From Bacillota bacterium (GTDB lineage Bacteria > Bacillota > Clostridia > Oscillospirales > Ruminococcaceae), in NCBI GenBank assembly GCA_029550985.1, contig JAKPGH010000121.1, positions 1-21,029 of the forward strand: a stretch of DNA of 21,029 nucleotides. The letters run 5' to 3'. The position numbers were made by a program, and so were the translations under genes. Each line of letters begins with the position of its first letter. The first letter of the stretch is position 1. A model generated the notes under the pieces. That model ran no database searches and was not told the origin of the DNA. It worked only from the letters and a program-made list of their open reading frames with translations. Positions 1-8,297 of the stretch are shown here, piece by piece.

Positions 1-696
1 TTTGCCGGCATAAATCACCGCCACCTCGTCGCACACCTCCGCCACAACGCCCAGGTCGTGGGTGATGAGCAGCACAGCCATTTCGTATTTGCGGATCAGT
101 TCTTTCATCAGTTCCAGAACCTGCGCCTGAATGGTGACGTCCAAAGCGGTGGTGGGCTCGTCGGCAATCAGCAGCTTGGGGTTGCAGGCCAGAGCGATGG
201 CAATAACCACCCTTTGTCTCATGCCGCCCGAAAACTGGTGAGGATAGTCGTAGGCGCGGGAGTCGGGGATTCCAACCTGCCGGAGCATTTCTTTTGCCCG
301 CTCGAAGGCCTCCGCCTGGGTCACATTTTCATGTAGCAGGATACTTTCGGCAATCTGCTCGCCGACGGTCATGACGGGGTTGAGGGCGGTCATGGGGTCC
401 TGGAAAATCATGGCCACGTCGTTGCCCCGCATTTTCTGCAACTCTTTGGGGGATTTTTGCAAAACGTCCTCGCCGTCCAAAATGATGCGGCCGTTCCGAA
501 TCACTCCCGGAGGGTTGGGAACCAGGTTGAGAATGGACAAAGCGGTGGTGGTCTTCCCGGCTCCGGTTTCCCCCACCAGGCCTAAGGTTTTCTTTTTCTC
601 CAATTGAAGATTCAGGCCGTTCACCGCGTGGACGATGCCGTCGTCCGTTTCATAGTTTACAACCAAATCTTGAATATCTAGAATTAAATCGCTCAT
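1..696 (-). CDS. Oligopeptide/dipeptide ABC transporter ATP-binding protein (DppD/OppD-like), 3' end cut by window edge
   Basis: Cytoplasmic ATPase subunit that powers the peptide-type importer encoded just upstream. The 232 visible codons hold, in order, a Walker A motif (GETGAGKTT), a Q-loop (MIFQDPMTALNPV), the ABC signature (FSGGMRQRV), Walker B (LLIADEPTTALD) and the switch histidine (LLITHDLG). The reading frame is open to base 1 and ends at ...VIYAGK. DppD/OppD proteins are usually about 320-340 residues, so roughly 90-100 C-terminal residues, including the oligopeptide-specific tail, lie outside the window. The ATG at 694-696 follows an AGGTGA ribosome site and starts 9 nt after the stop of the permease gene, as expected for one operon. 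A partner ATPase (DppF/OppF) probably follows outside the window (inference). The transported substrate cannot be told from the sequence. Confidence 0.93.
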   Translation of the reverse strand, partial: MSDLILDIQDLVVNYETDDGIVHAVNGLNLQLEKKKTLGLVGETGAGKTTTALSILNLVPNPPGVIRNGRIILDGEDVLQKSPKELQKMRGNDVAMIFQDPMTALNPVMTVGEQIAESILLHENVTQAEAFERAKEMLRQVGIPDSRAYDYPHQFSGGMRQRVVIAIALACNPKLLIADEPTTALDVTIQAQVLELMKELIRKYEMAVLLITHDLGVVAEVCDEVAVIYAGK

Positions 697-705
697 TCTG
701 CTCAC

Positions 706-1611
706 CTATTTCTTCAGTTTAGGATCGAGTGCATCCCGCACACCGTCACCCAAAAGATTCAAGGCAAGTACCGTAAACATAATGGCAAGTCCCGGGATGA
801 CGCAGATGTAGCCTGAATTCCGAATAAAGTTTCTGCCTTCCGAAAGCATGGCTCCCCATTCCGGAGCGGGGCTGGGAATACCGATACCCAAAAAGCTCAG
901 GGAAGAAGCATTGATGATGGTGGTGCCGATGGAAAGGGTGGCCTGCACAATGATGGGCGAGAGACAGTTGGGAAGGATGTGCTTGAAAATTACCTTCCAG
1001 GTGGGAAGCCCCATGGCATAGGCGGCCTCTACAAACTCCTGCTGCCGGATGGTCATGACCGAAGCACGAGCAATTCGTGTAAAAGCGGTTGCCACGGTGA
1101 CGCACAAAGAAAGCAACAGGTTGAAGGTGCTGGTGCCAAAGAGGGATACGATAACCACCGCAATCATGATATTGGGGACCGCGTAGAGCATATCGTTAAT
1201 TCTCATGACAACCTGGTCGACCATTCCGCCGTAATATCCGGCCAACGCGCCGCAGAGCACTCCAATCACCAGGCCGATAAACACGCTTCCCACGCCGATG
1301 ATGAGGCTGTAACGGGAACCGTAAAGCACTCTGGCAAAGATATCGCGTCCCAGGTTATCGGTGCCAAACCAGTGCTGCGCCGAAGGCTTTTGCAGCTTTT
1401 CGGCAGGGTTGATTCCAATCACGTCGGTTTCGTAATCAAAAATATATCCGCTGGCAATGGCTACAATCACCAGCAAAATCAAAAATGCCAGACCCAGCAT
1501 AGCGCCTTTATTTTTCTTCAGGCGACGCCATGCCTCCTGTCCCTGCGAACGGCTCTTCATCTTTGCAACAGGTTTTGCTGTTGTAACGGTTGATTTCGTA
1601 ACTGTTGACAT
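706..1611 (-). CDS. Peptide-type ABC transporter permease (DppC/OppC-like)
   Basis: Second membrane subunit of the importer, 301 residues. After a basic cytoplasmic N-terminus there is a first membrane helix at about residues 35-55 (GLAFLILLVIVAIASGYIF), a family-typical extracellular stretch with HWFGTDNLGRDIFARVLYG, and further helices. The EAA loop that docks with the ATPase reads EFVEAAYAMGLPTWKVIFKH. The C-terminus NLLGDGVRDALDPKLKK is also typical of OppC/DppC. An in-frame GTG at 1618-1620 would give three extra residues, but it lies inside the ribosome site (GAGAGGTGAT). The ATG at 1609-1611 is correctly spaced from that site and is preferred. The gene begins 5 nt after the stop of the DppB-like gene, which suggests translational coupling. 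Confidence 0.93.
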   Translation of the reverse strand: MSTVTKSTVTTAKPVAKMKSRSQGQEAWRRLKKNKGAMLGLAFLILLVIVAIASGYIFDYETDVIGINPAEKLQKPSAQHWFGTDNLGRDIFARVLYGSRYSLIIGVGSVFIGLVIGVLCGALAGYYGGMVDQVVMRINDMLYAVPNIMIAVVIVSLFGTSTFNLLLSLCVTVATAFTRIARASVMTIRQQEFVEAAYAMGLPTWKVIFKHILPNCLSPIIVQATLSIGTTIINASSLSFLGIGIPSPAPEWGAMLSEGRNFIRNSGYICVIPGLAIMFTVLALNLLGDGVRDALDPKLKK

Positions 1612-1616
1612 TCCTA

Positions 1617-2555
1617 TCACCTCTCTCGCCTTACATACTGCGCTTTGATTCTGGGGTCAAAGAAAGCATACAATACGTCCACCAACACGTTGACAAGGCT
1701 CATCAGCACGCAGGAAAGGATGATGCATCCGGTCACCATAGGCGTATCCCGCTTGGAAATGGAGTCAAAGATCAGTCGTCCTACCCCAGGCCAGGCAAAC
1801 ACGGTTTCGGCCAGAACGGAACCGGTCAACACATTGCTCAGCTGCATGCCAATAACGGTGATAATGGGAATGAGGGCGTTCTTCAAACCGTGCCGGAAAA
1901 TTACGCGTCTTTCGTCGGCTCCCTTCGCCCGAGCGGTTCGCATGTAATCCTGCCGCAACACGTCCAGCATCGACGAACGGGTGGTTCTGGTAATCAAGGC
2001 GGCCAGACCCATTCCAACCGTCAAAGCCGGCAGAATCAGGGACGCAAGTCCGTTTCGGCCACTGGACGGCAGCCAATGCAGTTTCAGGGAGAACAACAGC
2101 ACCAGCATGAGTCCCAACCAGAAGTTTGGCATCGATACGCCAAACAGGGCAAACACCATGCCGACGTTGTCTTTCCAGGTATTTTGGTTGATCGCCGTAT
2201 AGATGCCCAGCGGAATGGCGATGAGCACTGCCACGAACACCGAGGCGCAACCAAGTTCCAAGGTATTGGGCAACCGCTGCATGTAGGTTTTAAAAACATC
2301 TTTATTGGTGACATAGGAGGTTCCCAAATCGCCTTTGAGCATTCCTCCCATATATTTAAGGTACCGAACAATAAAAGGGTCGTTGAGGCCTAACTCTTCT
2401 CGAATCATTTCCACTTGTGCTTCCGTAGCGTTATCGGGAGCCAGTGCCAAGGCCGGGTCTCCGCCGGTCAAATTCATTGCCCCAAAGATAACGAGAGACG
2501 TAATCAGCACAACCGGAATCATGAGAAGCAGCCTTTTTAAGAGATATCGTCCCAT
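1617..2555 (-). CDS. Peptide-type ABC transporter permease (DppB/OppB-like)
   Basis: First membrane subunit of the importer, 312 residues, normal for DppB. It begins MGRYLLKRLLLMIPVVLITS, the usual family start in which the first helix follows directly on the initiator. The periplasmic-side loop contains GLNDPFIVRYLKYMGGMLKGD and the EAA docking loop is DYMRTARAKGADERRVIFRH. The C-terminus VLVDVLYAFFDPRIKA is characteristic of the family. The ATG at 2553-2555 is preceded by AGTGAGG. It lies 171 nt downstream of the binding-protein gene; that gap contains a strong hairpin, so this gene is probably reached by readthrough. The stop codon is 5 nt before the next permease start. Confidence 0.93.
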   Translation of the reverse strand: MGRYLLKRLLLMIPVVLITSLVIFGAMNLTGGDPALALAPDNATEAQVEMIREELGLNDPFIVRYLKYMGGMLKGDLGTSYVTNKDVFKTYMQRLPNTLELGCASVFVAVLIAIPLGIYTAINQNTWKDNVGMVFALFGVSMPNFWLGLMLVLLFSLKLHWLPSSGRNGLASLILPALTVGMGLAALITRTTRSSMLDVLRQDYMRTARAKGADERRVIFRHGLKNALIPIITVIGMQLSNVLTGSVLAETVFAWPGVGRLIFDSISKRDTPMVTGCIILSCVLMSLVNVLVDVLYAFFDPRIKAQYVRRER

Positions 2556-2644
2556 AAAGAAACCTCACTTCATCAGGTTAGAAAGTCAGAGGGCGCATAC
2601 CCAACAGGCAGCAACGTTCAATTCAATTTGCCATGATAGAATAA

Positions 2645-2674
2645 GTACGCCGCCGTTTTGTCGCGGCGGCGTAC
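2645..2674 (-). terminator. Intra-operon hairpin, likely attenuator between binding-protein and permease genes
   Basis: A perfect 11-bp inverted repeat (2645-2655 against 2664-2674, GTACGCCGCCG arms) with an 8-nt loop. On the minus strand the stem is followed by TTATTCTATC, only a weak T-run, so full termination is doubtful. In peptide ABC operons such hairpins after the binding-protein gene often limit readthrough or protect the upstream mRNA from 3' decay. That role here is inference. Confidence 0.6.
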
Positions 2675-2726
2675 AAGTTAATCTGCCTCGCTTGTCGGTC
2701 GTATGGTTTGCTCGTTAGATTATATT

Positions 2727-4316
2727 CTATTGAGCAACATAGGCAAATCTCCAGTCATGGTTTCCGCCACCATACAGATAAGTACCTTGCAAGTTCTTGT
2801 TGTAGGCAATGACAAGGTCTTTGATATACAGAGGAACCTGAGGACATTGCTCTACCAGGTAAGTCTGCAGCTCCTGAGAATACTGCAGGCGCTTCTCGGG
2901 ATCCTTCTCGGTCAGTACCAGGTCGGTCAGCTCGTCTGCACGAGGATCGGAGAAGTGATGGTAGTTGCTGGGCGAACCGGTGTAGTACAGGTCGCGGTAT
3001 ACGAAGTCGACCTTGCTGTCCTCATTCCATCTCCACAGGAAGAGTCCCTGAGTACCCTTGTTGCACTCGGTCTTCAGAGTGGCGGGCTCAACAACCTGGA
3101 TTTCGATATCCAGTCCGATTTCCTTCAGCATGGCCTGAATCATCTGAGCCACTTGACTGTAGTCGCTCTCGTTGCTGATGAGGATAGGCAGCTTTCCGCT
3201 GGGAGTGTAGCCGGATTCTGCCAACAGAGCCTTGGCCTTCTCAACGTCGTAAGGATAGCCTTCCATTTCATCGTAGAAGCTCCAGAGGCCGCGGTTCAGG
3301 ATGGTGGTCTGAGTCTTGCCCTTGCCGGCCAGGACGGTATCCACAATGGCCTGACGGTCGATGGCGTGTGCCACGGCTTGACGCAGCTTCAGGTTATCCC
3401 AAGGAGCCTGCTGTACGTTGAATCCCAGATAGAACAGACGGGTGCCGGGACGCTGGAAGACGGTGACGTTCTCATCCGCCTCGAGGTCGGGCAGGTTGTC
3501 GATGGATGGATCGATGCAGACGTCAATTTCGCCGTTCTGCAGAGCAATCGCTCTGGTGGAAGCCTCTTTGATGGGTCGGAAGGTGATGCGGTCGGAAACG
3601 CCCTTCTTGTCGCCCCAGTAATTTTCGTTCTTCACGAAAGTGACGTACTCGTCGGGTTCCCATTTATCCAGCTTGTAGGGGCCGGAACCAATCAGATAGG
3701 GCTCATCCATGCCGCTCTCATAAGCTTTTTTGGACTGAATGCTCAGGGGCACGGAGGACAGGGAGATCAAGAATTCGTTGGAATAACTCTCAATGACAAG
3801 TTCCACGGTCAGCGGGTCAATAACCTTGGTTTCCACCAGACCGTTCAGCATGCTCAGACCGTTTTCCAAGCCCATGTCGTAGGTGAACTTGACGTCCTCG
3901 GCAGTCAGAGGAGAGCCGTCGCTGAAGGTAATGCCGTCATGGAGCTTAAACCGGATGTGGGTGTCGTCCAGGTATTCCCAGCCGGTGCACAGACGGGGCT
4001 CGATGGTTCCTTCGTTGGTGAAGAAAATCAGGGTTTCGTGGGTCAGCTTCAGCACGATGTTGTTGACAGCGTCCTGTTGCTTTTGCAGGTTCAGGTTGTT
4101 GATGTCGGCAGTAGTACCGATAATCAACTCTTCCTTGTGAGGGGGAATGCCGCTGTCATCGGTGGGCTGTGCCTCAGTGGCGGACCCTGCTGCCGCTGAA
4201 GACTGGCTTCCAGCCTCGGAGGTGGCTGTTTTCCCTCCACTGCTGCTACCGCCGCAGGCTGTCAGCATCGACAACAGCATTACGACGCTAAGTAACAAAG
4301 CTAGCTTTTTCTTCAC
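2727..4316 (-). CDS. Extracellular solute-binding lipoprotein, family 5 (DppA/OppA-like)
   Basis: Membrane-anchored binding protein that captures the peptide-like substrate for the importer, 529 residues. A lipoprotein signal is clear: a KKK N-terminus, hydrophobic LALLLSVVMLLSML, then the lipobox LTAC with the acylated Cys at residue 21. A Ser/Gly/Ala-rich linker follows. The body has SBP_bac_5 features, such as WEYLDDTHIRFKLHDGITFSDGSPLTAEDVKF and LRQAVAHAIDRQAIV. The GTG at 4314-4316 is chosen because AAGGAAGGAG lies just before it and the signal peptide begins there; the frame is open 20 codons further but those residues are not signal-like. It is the first gene of its operon and faces a divergent two-component system. 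Which peptide or other solute it binds is unknown. Confidence 0.93.
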   Translation of the reverse strand: MKKKLALLLSVVMLLSMLTACGGSSSGGKTATSEAGSQSSAAAGSATEAQPTDDSGIPPHKEELIIGTTADINNLNLQKQQDAVNNIVLKLTHETLIFFTNEGTIEPRLCTGWEYLDDTHIRFKLHDGITFSDGSPLTAEDVKFTYDMGLENGLSMLNGLVETKVIDPLTVELVIESYSNEFLISLSSVPLSIQSKKAYESGMDEPYLIGSGPYKLDKWEPDEYVTFVKNENYWGDKKGVSDRITFRPIKEASTRAIALQNGEIDVCIDPSIDNLPDLEADENVTVFQRPGTRLFYLGFNVQQAPWDNLKLRQAVAHAIDRQAIVDTVLAGKGKTQTTILNRGLWSFYDEMEGYPYDVEKAKALLAESGYTPSGKLPILISNESDYSQVAQMIQAMLKEIGLDIEIQVVEPATLKTECNKGTQGLFLWRWNEDSKVDFVYRDLYYTGSPSNYHHFSDPRADELTDLVLTEKDPEKRLQYSQELQTYLVEQCPQVPLYIKDLVIAYNKNLQGTYLYGGGNHDWRFAYVAQ

Positions 4317-4389
4317 TGTTTGCTCCTTCCTTTCAGTCACAAATTTGACCAGCGCACACGCACTGTTTTTATGCATCTGCGCTCTTCAA

Positions 4390-4440
4390 TTTTTGTACAT
4401 CTTGATGCTAAAATATAATTGTGGCAAAAGTATGTCATTT
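4390..4440. promoter_or_regulatory. Overlapping divergent promoters between peptide importer and two-component system
   Basis: On the minus strand, ATGACA (4433-4438) and TATTTT (4410-4415) are separated by 17 nt and would drive the binding-protein gene. On the plus strand, a perfect TATAAT (4414-4419) has a poor -35 (TTTTGT, 4391-4396, 17-nt spacer) and would drive the response regulator. The two -10 boxes overlap, so the promoters could exclude each other. The whole gap 4317-4510 is AT-rich compared with its surroundings. Assignment is by eye only. Confidence 0.4.
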
Positions 4441-4510
4441 AAGAAATATGTAACAATTTTTATACTTTTTATGAACACACTTTTATCTACCACTTGATAG
4501 GAGAGCTGAT

Positions 4511-5200
4511 ATGACTTCCATTTTAATCGCCGACGACAACCGACAGCTGGTATCGGTCTTATCCGAATACTGCACAAAAGAAGGTTATCGTGTCTTCAAA
4601 GCCTACGACGGACAGGAGGCTTTGGAACTCTTTAGGCGGGAAGAAATTGACCTGGTGCTGTTGGATGTAATGATGCCTAAAATCGACGGTTTTGAAGTAT
4701 GCAGGCAAATTCGCAGCACTTCTATGGTCCCCATCATCATGATTACAGCCAAAGGCGAGGATTATGACAAAATCATGGGGCTGGATATCGGAGCGGACGA
4801 TTACATTGTAAAGCCCTTCTCCCCCGGCGAGATTATGGCCCGCATCCGAGCCATTTTAAGGCGTATTAATTTAACCAACGAAGGGAAACAGTTTTTTTCC
4901 TATAGCAACCTTAAGATTAATTTGGACAAGCTTTTGGTGACCATTGACGACACCCCCATCAACCTGACTAAAAAAGAAATCGAACTGTTGTGGCAAATGG
5001 CAACCAGAAAAAACCGGGTGTTTACCAGGGATAACCTGCTGGACTTAGTGTGGGGAGCGGATTATTATGGAGATAGCCGCACCGTCGACACCCACATCAA
5101 AAGACTTCGAGCCAAACTGTCGGTCATGGACCATCCTAATTGGGAGATTAAAACAGTATGGGGCTACGGATACAAATTCGAGGCTAAAGATGAGAAATAA
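4511..5200 (+). CDS. OmpR/PhoB-family response regulator
   Basis: DNA-binding transcription regulator, 229 residues, the standard length. The receiver domain (about residues 1-118) has the acidic pair D8/D9, the phosphoacceptor D52 in LVLLDVMMP, T79 in MITAKG and K101 in YIVKPF, so the full set of phosphotransfer residues is present. The winged-helix effector domain (about 130-226) ends with the recognition-helix region RTVDTHIKRLRAKL and GYGYKFEAK. ATG at 4511 follows AGGAGAG with good spacing. The stop overlaps the sensor-kinase start by 11 nt, so the two are coupled. Being divergent from the peptide importer, it may control that operon (inference from position only). Confidence 0.95.
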   Translation: MTSILIADDNRQLVSVLSEYCTKEGYRVFKAYDGQEALELFRREEIDLVLLDVMMPKIDGFEVCRQIRSTSMVPIIMITAKGEDYDKIMGLDIGADDYIVKPFSPGEIMARIRAILRRINLTNEGKQFFSYSNLKINLDKLLVTIDDTPINLTKKEIELLWQMATRKNRVFTRDNLLDLVWGADYYGDSRTVDTHIKRLRAKLSVMDHPNWEIKTVWGYGYKFEAKDEK

Positions 5201-6707
5201 ACTGGTCTTCCGCATTTTTTTAAGCTTTTTCCTGACCATCATGCTGTTTGGCACCATTGTCGGAAGCTTATTTGTGCTAATTTACGCCAAAAACACCATA
5301 GACAACTACCGGTCGGATTTTATTCGGAAAACTGAAGCCATCGCCAGTAAATTATCGGTGTTTTTTGAGAAAAAGCAGGACTTAAACAAAGAGAACTTTC
5401 ATTTACAGATGAAAGAGGCCGACCTGGGATTAGGCCTCTATCTGGACTTTTTAGACGACATAGCCTTAAGCAACTTATGGATTGTGGATAGCGAAACCCA
5501 AACCATCCACGTGGAGTTTGGAAAATATAACATCTCCTATTCTTCGATTCCCACTGAAGTTCGTGGAGCGATTAACGTTGCCATGTCGGGGGAAACGGCC
5601 GTCAGCGAACGCTGGGGCAATTCCCGTTTTAATAAAAACTTTGTGATTGCTTCCCCTATCCGTGTTCCGGACGGCACCACCGTCGCGGTGGTGGTGGTCC
5701 ACGCCCGTTCCAAAGCCATGCACGAAAACATTATCGACGCCTGGTATGTGCTGTTGGGAAGCCTGCTGTTGGCTCTTCCTGTATCCAGCCTCCTTGCCTT
5801 GTTCTTTTCGCAGGCAATTGTCGACCCCCTCAAAAAGATGGCGGTCGTCACCAGCCAGATGACCGAGGGCAACTACACCGTCCGGACCGGTATTCAAAAG
5901 CGGGACGAAGTGGGAATGCTAGCCAACAACGTGGATGTTCTGGCCTATCGGTTGGAACAAGCCTCCAAAGCCCGCGCGGAGCTGGAACAGCTTCGCAAGA
6001 ATTACATTTCCAATATCTCCCACGAACTGCGCACGCCGGTGGCCGTCATCCGCAGCTCTCTAGAGGCGCTCTGCGACGGCATCATCACACAGGAGGAGCA
6101 GGTTAACTCTTATTATCGAGAGATGCTTGCGGAGAGCATTCACCTGGAGCGGTTGGTTAACGATTTATTGGAGCTTTCCCGCCTGCAAAGCCCCGATTAT
6201 TCCATTGCAAAGCGGAACATCGACTTTGCTGCGGTGGTGGAGGACGCAGTGAGAAGCTGCAGGCATATTGCGGAACATGCAGGCCACTCCATCCGGCTAC
6301 ATAAAAACTTTACAGGGCCTATCCCCTTTTACGGAGATTTCGGAAGGCTTCGACAGATGGTGGTTACGGTGCTGGACAACGCCATCAAGTTTTCTTACCC
6401 GGGTGAGGACATCCATGTGACCATGCTGCGGGAAAGGAATGATTGCCGAATCGCCGTCACCAATGTGGGACAGGGAATCTCCGAGCAAGAACTGCCCCAT
6501 GTCTTTGAGGAGTACTACAAGCAGGACAGCGAAAACAATCGGACCGGCACCGGCCTGGGACTTGCCATTGCCAAACGTATTGCCGACCGCCACAACATTG
6601 CAATTTCAGCCACATCGGTCCCTGGCGCAGAAACCACCTTTTCCTTTGAACTGCCGGTGGGTTTTGCAGAGCACCCGGTTCAAAAGGCCTGCGAATCCCG
6701 CTTGTAA
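5190..6707 (+). CDS. Membrane sensor histidine kinase with HAMP domain
   Basis: Sensor kinase partner of the preceding regulator, 505 residues. Membrane helix 1 is at about residues 7-32 (FRIFLSFFLTIMLFGTIVGS). An extracellular sensor region of about 150 residues follows, then helix 2 at about 184-208 (LLGSLLLALPVSSLLALFF), a HAMP linker, and the HisKA domain with the phosphorylated H278 in ISNISHELRTPVAV. The ATPase domain shows the N box (TVLDNAIKF), G1-like VGQGIS and G2 GTGLGLAIAK (first Gly 453). The sensor region has no motif I recognise. The start at 5190 (MRNKLVFRIF) is chosen because it gives the kinase-typical start right before helix 1. A longer in-frame extension back to 5067 runs entirely inside the regulator gene and is rejected. 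Confidence 0.94.
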   Translation: MRNKLVFRIFLSFFLTIMLFGTIVGSLFVLIYAKNTIDNYRSDFIRKTEAIASKLSVFFEKKQDLNKENFHLQMKEADLGLGLYLDFLDDIALSNLWIVDSETQTIHVEFGKYNISYSSIPTEVRGAINVAMSGETAVSERWGNSRFNKNFVIASPIRVPDGTTVAVVVVHARSKAMHENIIDAWYVLLGSLLLALPVSSLLALFFSQAIVDPLKKMAVVTSQMTEGNYTVRTGIQKRDEVGMLANNVDVLAYRLEQASKARAELEQLRKNYISNISHELRTPVAVIRSSLEALCDGIITQEEQVNSYYREMLAESIHLERLVNDLLELSRLQSPDYSIAKRNIDFAAVVEDAVRSCRHIAEHAGHSIRLHKNFTGPIPFYGDFGRLRQMVVTVLDNAIKFSYPGEDIHVTMLRERNDCRIAVTNVGQGISEQELPHVFEEYYKQDSENNRTGTGLGLAIAKRIADRHNIAISATSVPGAETTFSFELPVGFAEHPVQKACESRL

Positions 6708-6714
6708 GAAACGC

Positions 6715-6747
6715 AAGAATCCCGTCCTCTTCGACGGGATTCTTTTT
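6715..6747 (+). terminator. Rho-independent terminator after the sensor kinase gene
   Basis: A 12-bp perfect stem (AAGAATCCCGTC at 6715-6726 against GACGGGATTCTT at 6733-6744) with a 6-nt loop runs directly into a T-run ending at 6747. It lies 7 nt past the kinase stop. Because the minus-strand operon ends at 6788, it may also serve weakly in the other direction. Confidence 0.88.
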
Positions 6748-6787
6748 ACGTCTACTGCTTTTTATAACCTATGATTGTTGAGAAAAC

Positions 6788-8269
6788 CTATCTCCCGTAA
6801 AGCTTTGTCAACTTTAAAAGGCGTTGGGCAAGGTCCTGGATGAAAGCTCCGGAAGCAACCCGCCATTTCCAATTCCCTTCCGCTCGGGCGGGAACGTTCA
6901 TTCTGGCCTGACTGCCCAGTTCCAGCAAATCCTGCGCCATGGCCACAACGGTGTCCGCCACACTGGCGTACAGGGTTCGCAGCATCCCCCAGACTTCCCC
7001 CTCCTGCGGGGTCAGATTCATGTATTCCCGGGCATAGTTTGCCTGTTCCGGAGGCGCGGACGTCAGCCAGCCGAGAGCGGTGTCGTTGTCGTGGGTACCG
7101 ATGTAAGCCACTAAATTACGGTGCATATTGTGGGGCAGATAGGGGGAGTTGCCCCAGGGCTCAAAGGCAAACTGAAGGACGGCCAGCCCCGGAAACCCGC
7201 TTTCCGCCAGAAGAGCCCGCACCTCGTCTCCGATGAGCCCCAAATCCTCCGCCACAAAATGACAATGAGGCAGCGCCTTTTTTACCTCGCGGAGGAAATC
7301 CATGCCGGGGCCCTTTTTCCAGCTTCCAATGCGGGCCGTCGGCGCACCCCTGGGAACCGCCCAGCAGCTTTCCAGGCCTCGAAAGTGGTCAATCCGCACC
7401 CAATCATACAGTTGGGAGGCTATGGTCAGGCGCCGAATCCACCAGCTGTAACCGTCAGCCTTTAAAGCATCCCACCGGTAAAGGGGGTTGCCCCACAGTT
7501 GCCCATCTTCAGAAAAGGCATCCGGCGGAACCCCAGCCACTTCTACCGGCTGTAAATCTTCGTCCAGCTGAAACACCCAGGGATTGGCCCATACGTCGGC
7601 GCTTTCCCCATCCACATAGATGGGCACATCCCCGAATATCCGGATGCCCCGCTGGTTGGCGTAATGTCGCAAAGCCGTCCACTGGCGGAAAAACAAATAT
7701 TGGACAAAGATATAAAAGTCCACTTCCTCCGCCAGCCGGTGAGCGGCTTTCTCCATCGCCTGTTTCTCACGGAATAAAAGCGGGCGGGGCCAATTTCGAA
7801 AACCGCATCCTCCCTGCTCCTGGCGCAGAGCCATAAAGAGAGCGTAATCCTCCAGCCAGAAGCTTTGCTCCCGGCGAAAAGTTGCAAGCTCCTCCCTCAG
7901 TTTTTCCCGACTAAAGGCAAAAGACTCCCGCAGCAGAGGAAGGAGCAGGTTTTCCGCTCTTTCAAAATCCACTTCTTGGTCTGGAAAGGGCCCATTGGCA
8001 TACAGGGCGGCGCAACTGCCCGGAGGCAGCAGCCCTTCCTCTTCCAAATCTTCGGGGCTAATCAGCAGCGGATTGCCTGCAAACACGCTGTACGCCGAAT
8101 AGGGGGAGTTTCCGCTGGCAGGAGGCGTTAGGGGCAACACCTGCCAGAGTTTCTGCCCCGCCTCCGCGAGAAAATCTAAAAATTGCCGGGCTGCAGGTCC
8201 CATATTTCCAATGGGGCCGGGGCCCGGCAATGAAGTCACGTGCAACAGCACTCCCGCCGATCGCATCAT
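6788..8269 (-). CDS. malQ: 4-alpha-glucanotransferase (amylomaltase)
   Basis: Cytoplasmic GH77 enzyme that moves 4-alpha-glucan segments between maltodextrins or glycogen chains, 493 residues, the usual length of the short bacterial form. The N-terminus RSAGVLLHVTSLPG is diagnostic. Catalytic residues sit where expected: nucleophile D294 in RIDHFRG, acid/base E341 in VAEDLG and transition-state stabiliser D394 in GTHDNDTALGW. The substrate-loop region SPYSAYSVFAGNPLLI is also present. Start chosen: the first of two tandem ATGs (8267-8269), 8 nt after an ideal AAAGGAGG site. The in-frame extension upstream overlaps the neighbouring stop. It is the last gene of a minus operon behind the RNA methyltransferase. 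No glycogen or maltose genes are nearby, so it looks like a housekeeping copy. Confidence 0.96.
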   Translation of the reverse strand: MMRSAGVLLHVTSLPGPGPIGNMGPAARQFLDFLAEAGQKLWQVLPLTPPASGNSPYSAYSVFAGNPLLISPEDLEEEGLLPPGSCAALYANGPFPDQEVDFERAENLLLPLLRESFAFSREKLREELATFRREQSFWLEDYALFMALRQEQGGCGFRNWPRPLLFREKQAMEKAAHRLAEEVDFYIFVQYLFFRQWTALRHYANQRGIRIFGDVPIYVDGESADVWANPWVFQLDEDLQPVEVAGVPPDAFSEDGQLWGNPLYRWDALKADGYSWWIRRLTIASQLYDWVRIDHFRGLESCWAVPRGAPTARIGSWKKGPGMDFLREVKKALPHCHFVAEDLGLIGDEVRALLAESGFPGLAVLQFAFEPWGNSPYLPHNMHRNLVAYIGTHDNDTALGWLTSAPPEQANYAREYMNLTPQEGEVWGMLRTLYASVADTVVAMAQDLLELGSQARMNVPARAEGNWKWRVASGAFIQDLAQRLLKLTKLYGR

Positions 8270-8297
8270 CTTGGCACCCTCCTTTACACCGCAAGGA

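Noticed and set aside
979..2393. Long plus-strand frames opposite the two permease genes
   Set aside because: The translations are rich in His, Gln and Asn with no domain, while the minus strand encodes complete permeases.
2703..4199. A 498-codon open frame on the plus strand opposite the binding-protein gene
   Set aside because: It is antisense to a clear SBP_bac_5 lipoprotein gene, has no recognisable domain or convincing ribosome site, and its composition is what codon bias on the other strand would give.
5067..5189. N-terminal extension of the sensor kinase
   Set aside because: It lies wholly within the response-regulator gene in another frame, and the kinase-typical start MRNKLVFRIF is at 5190.
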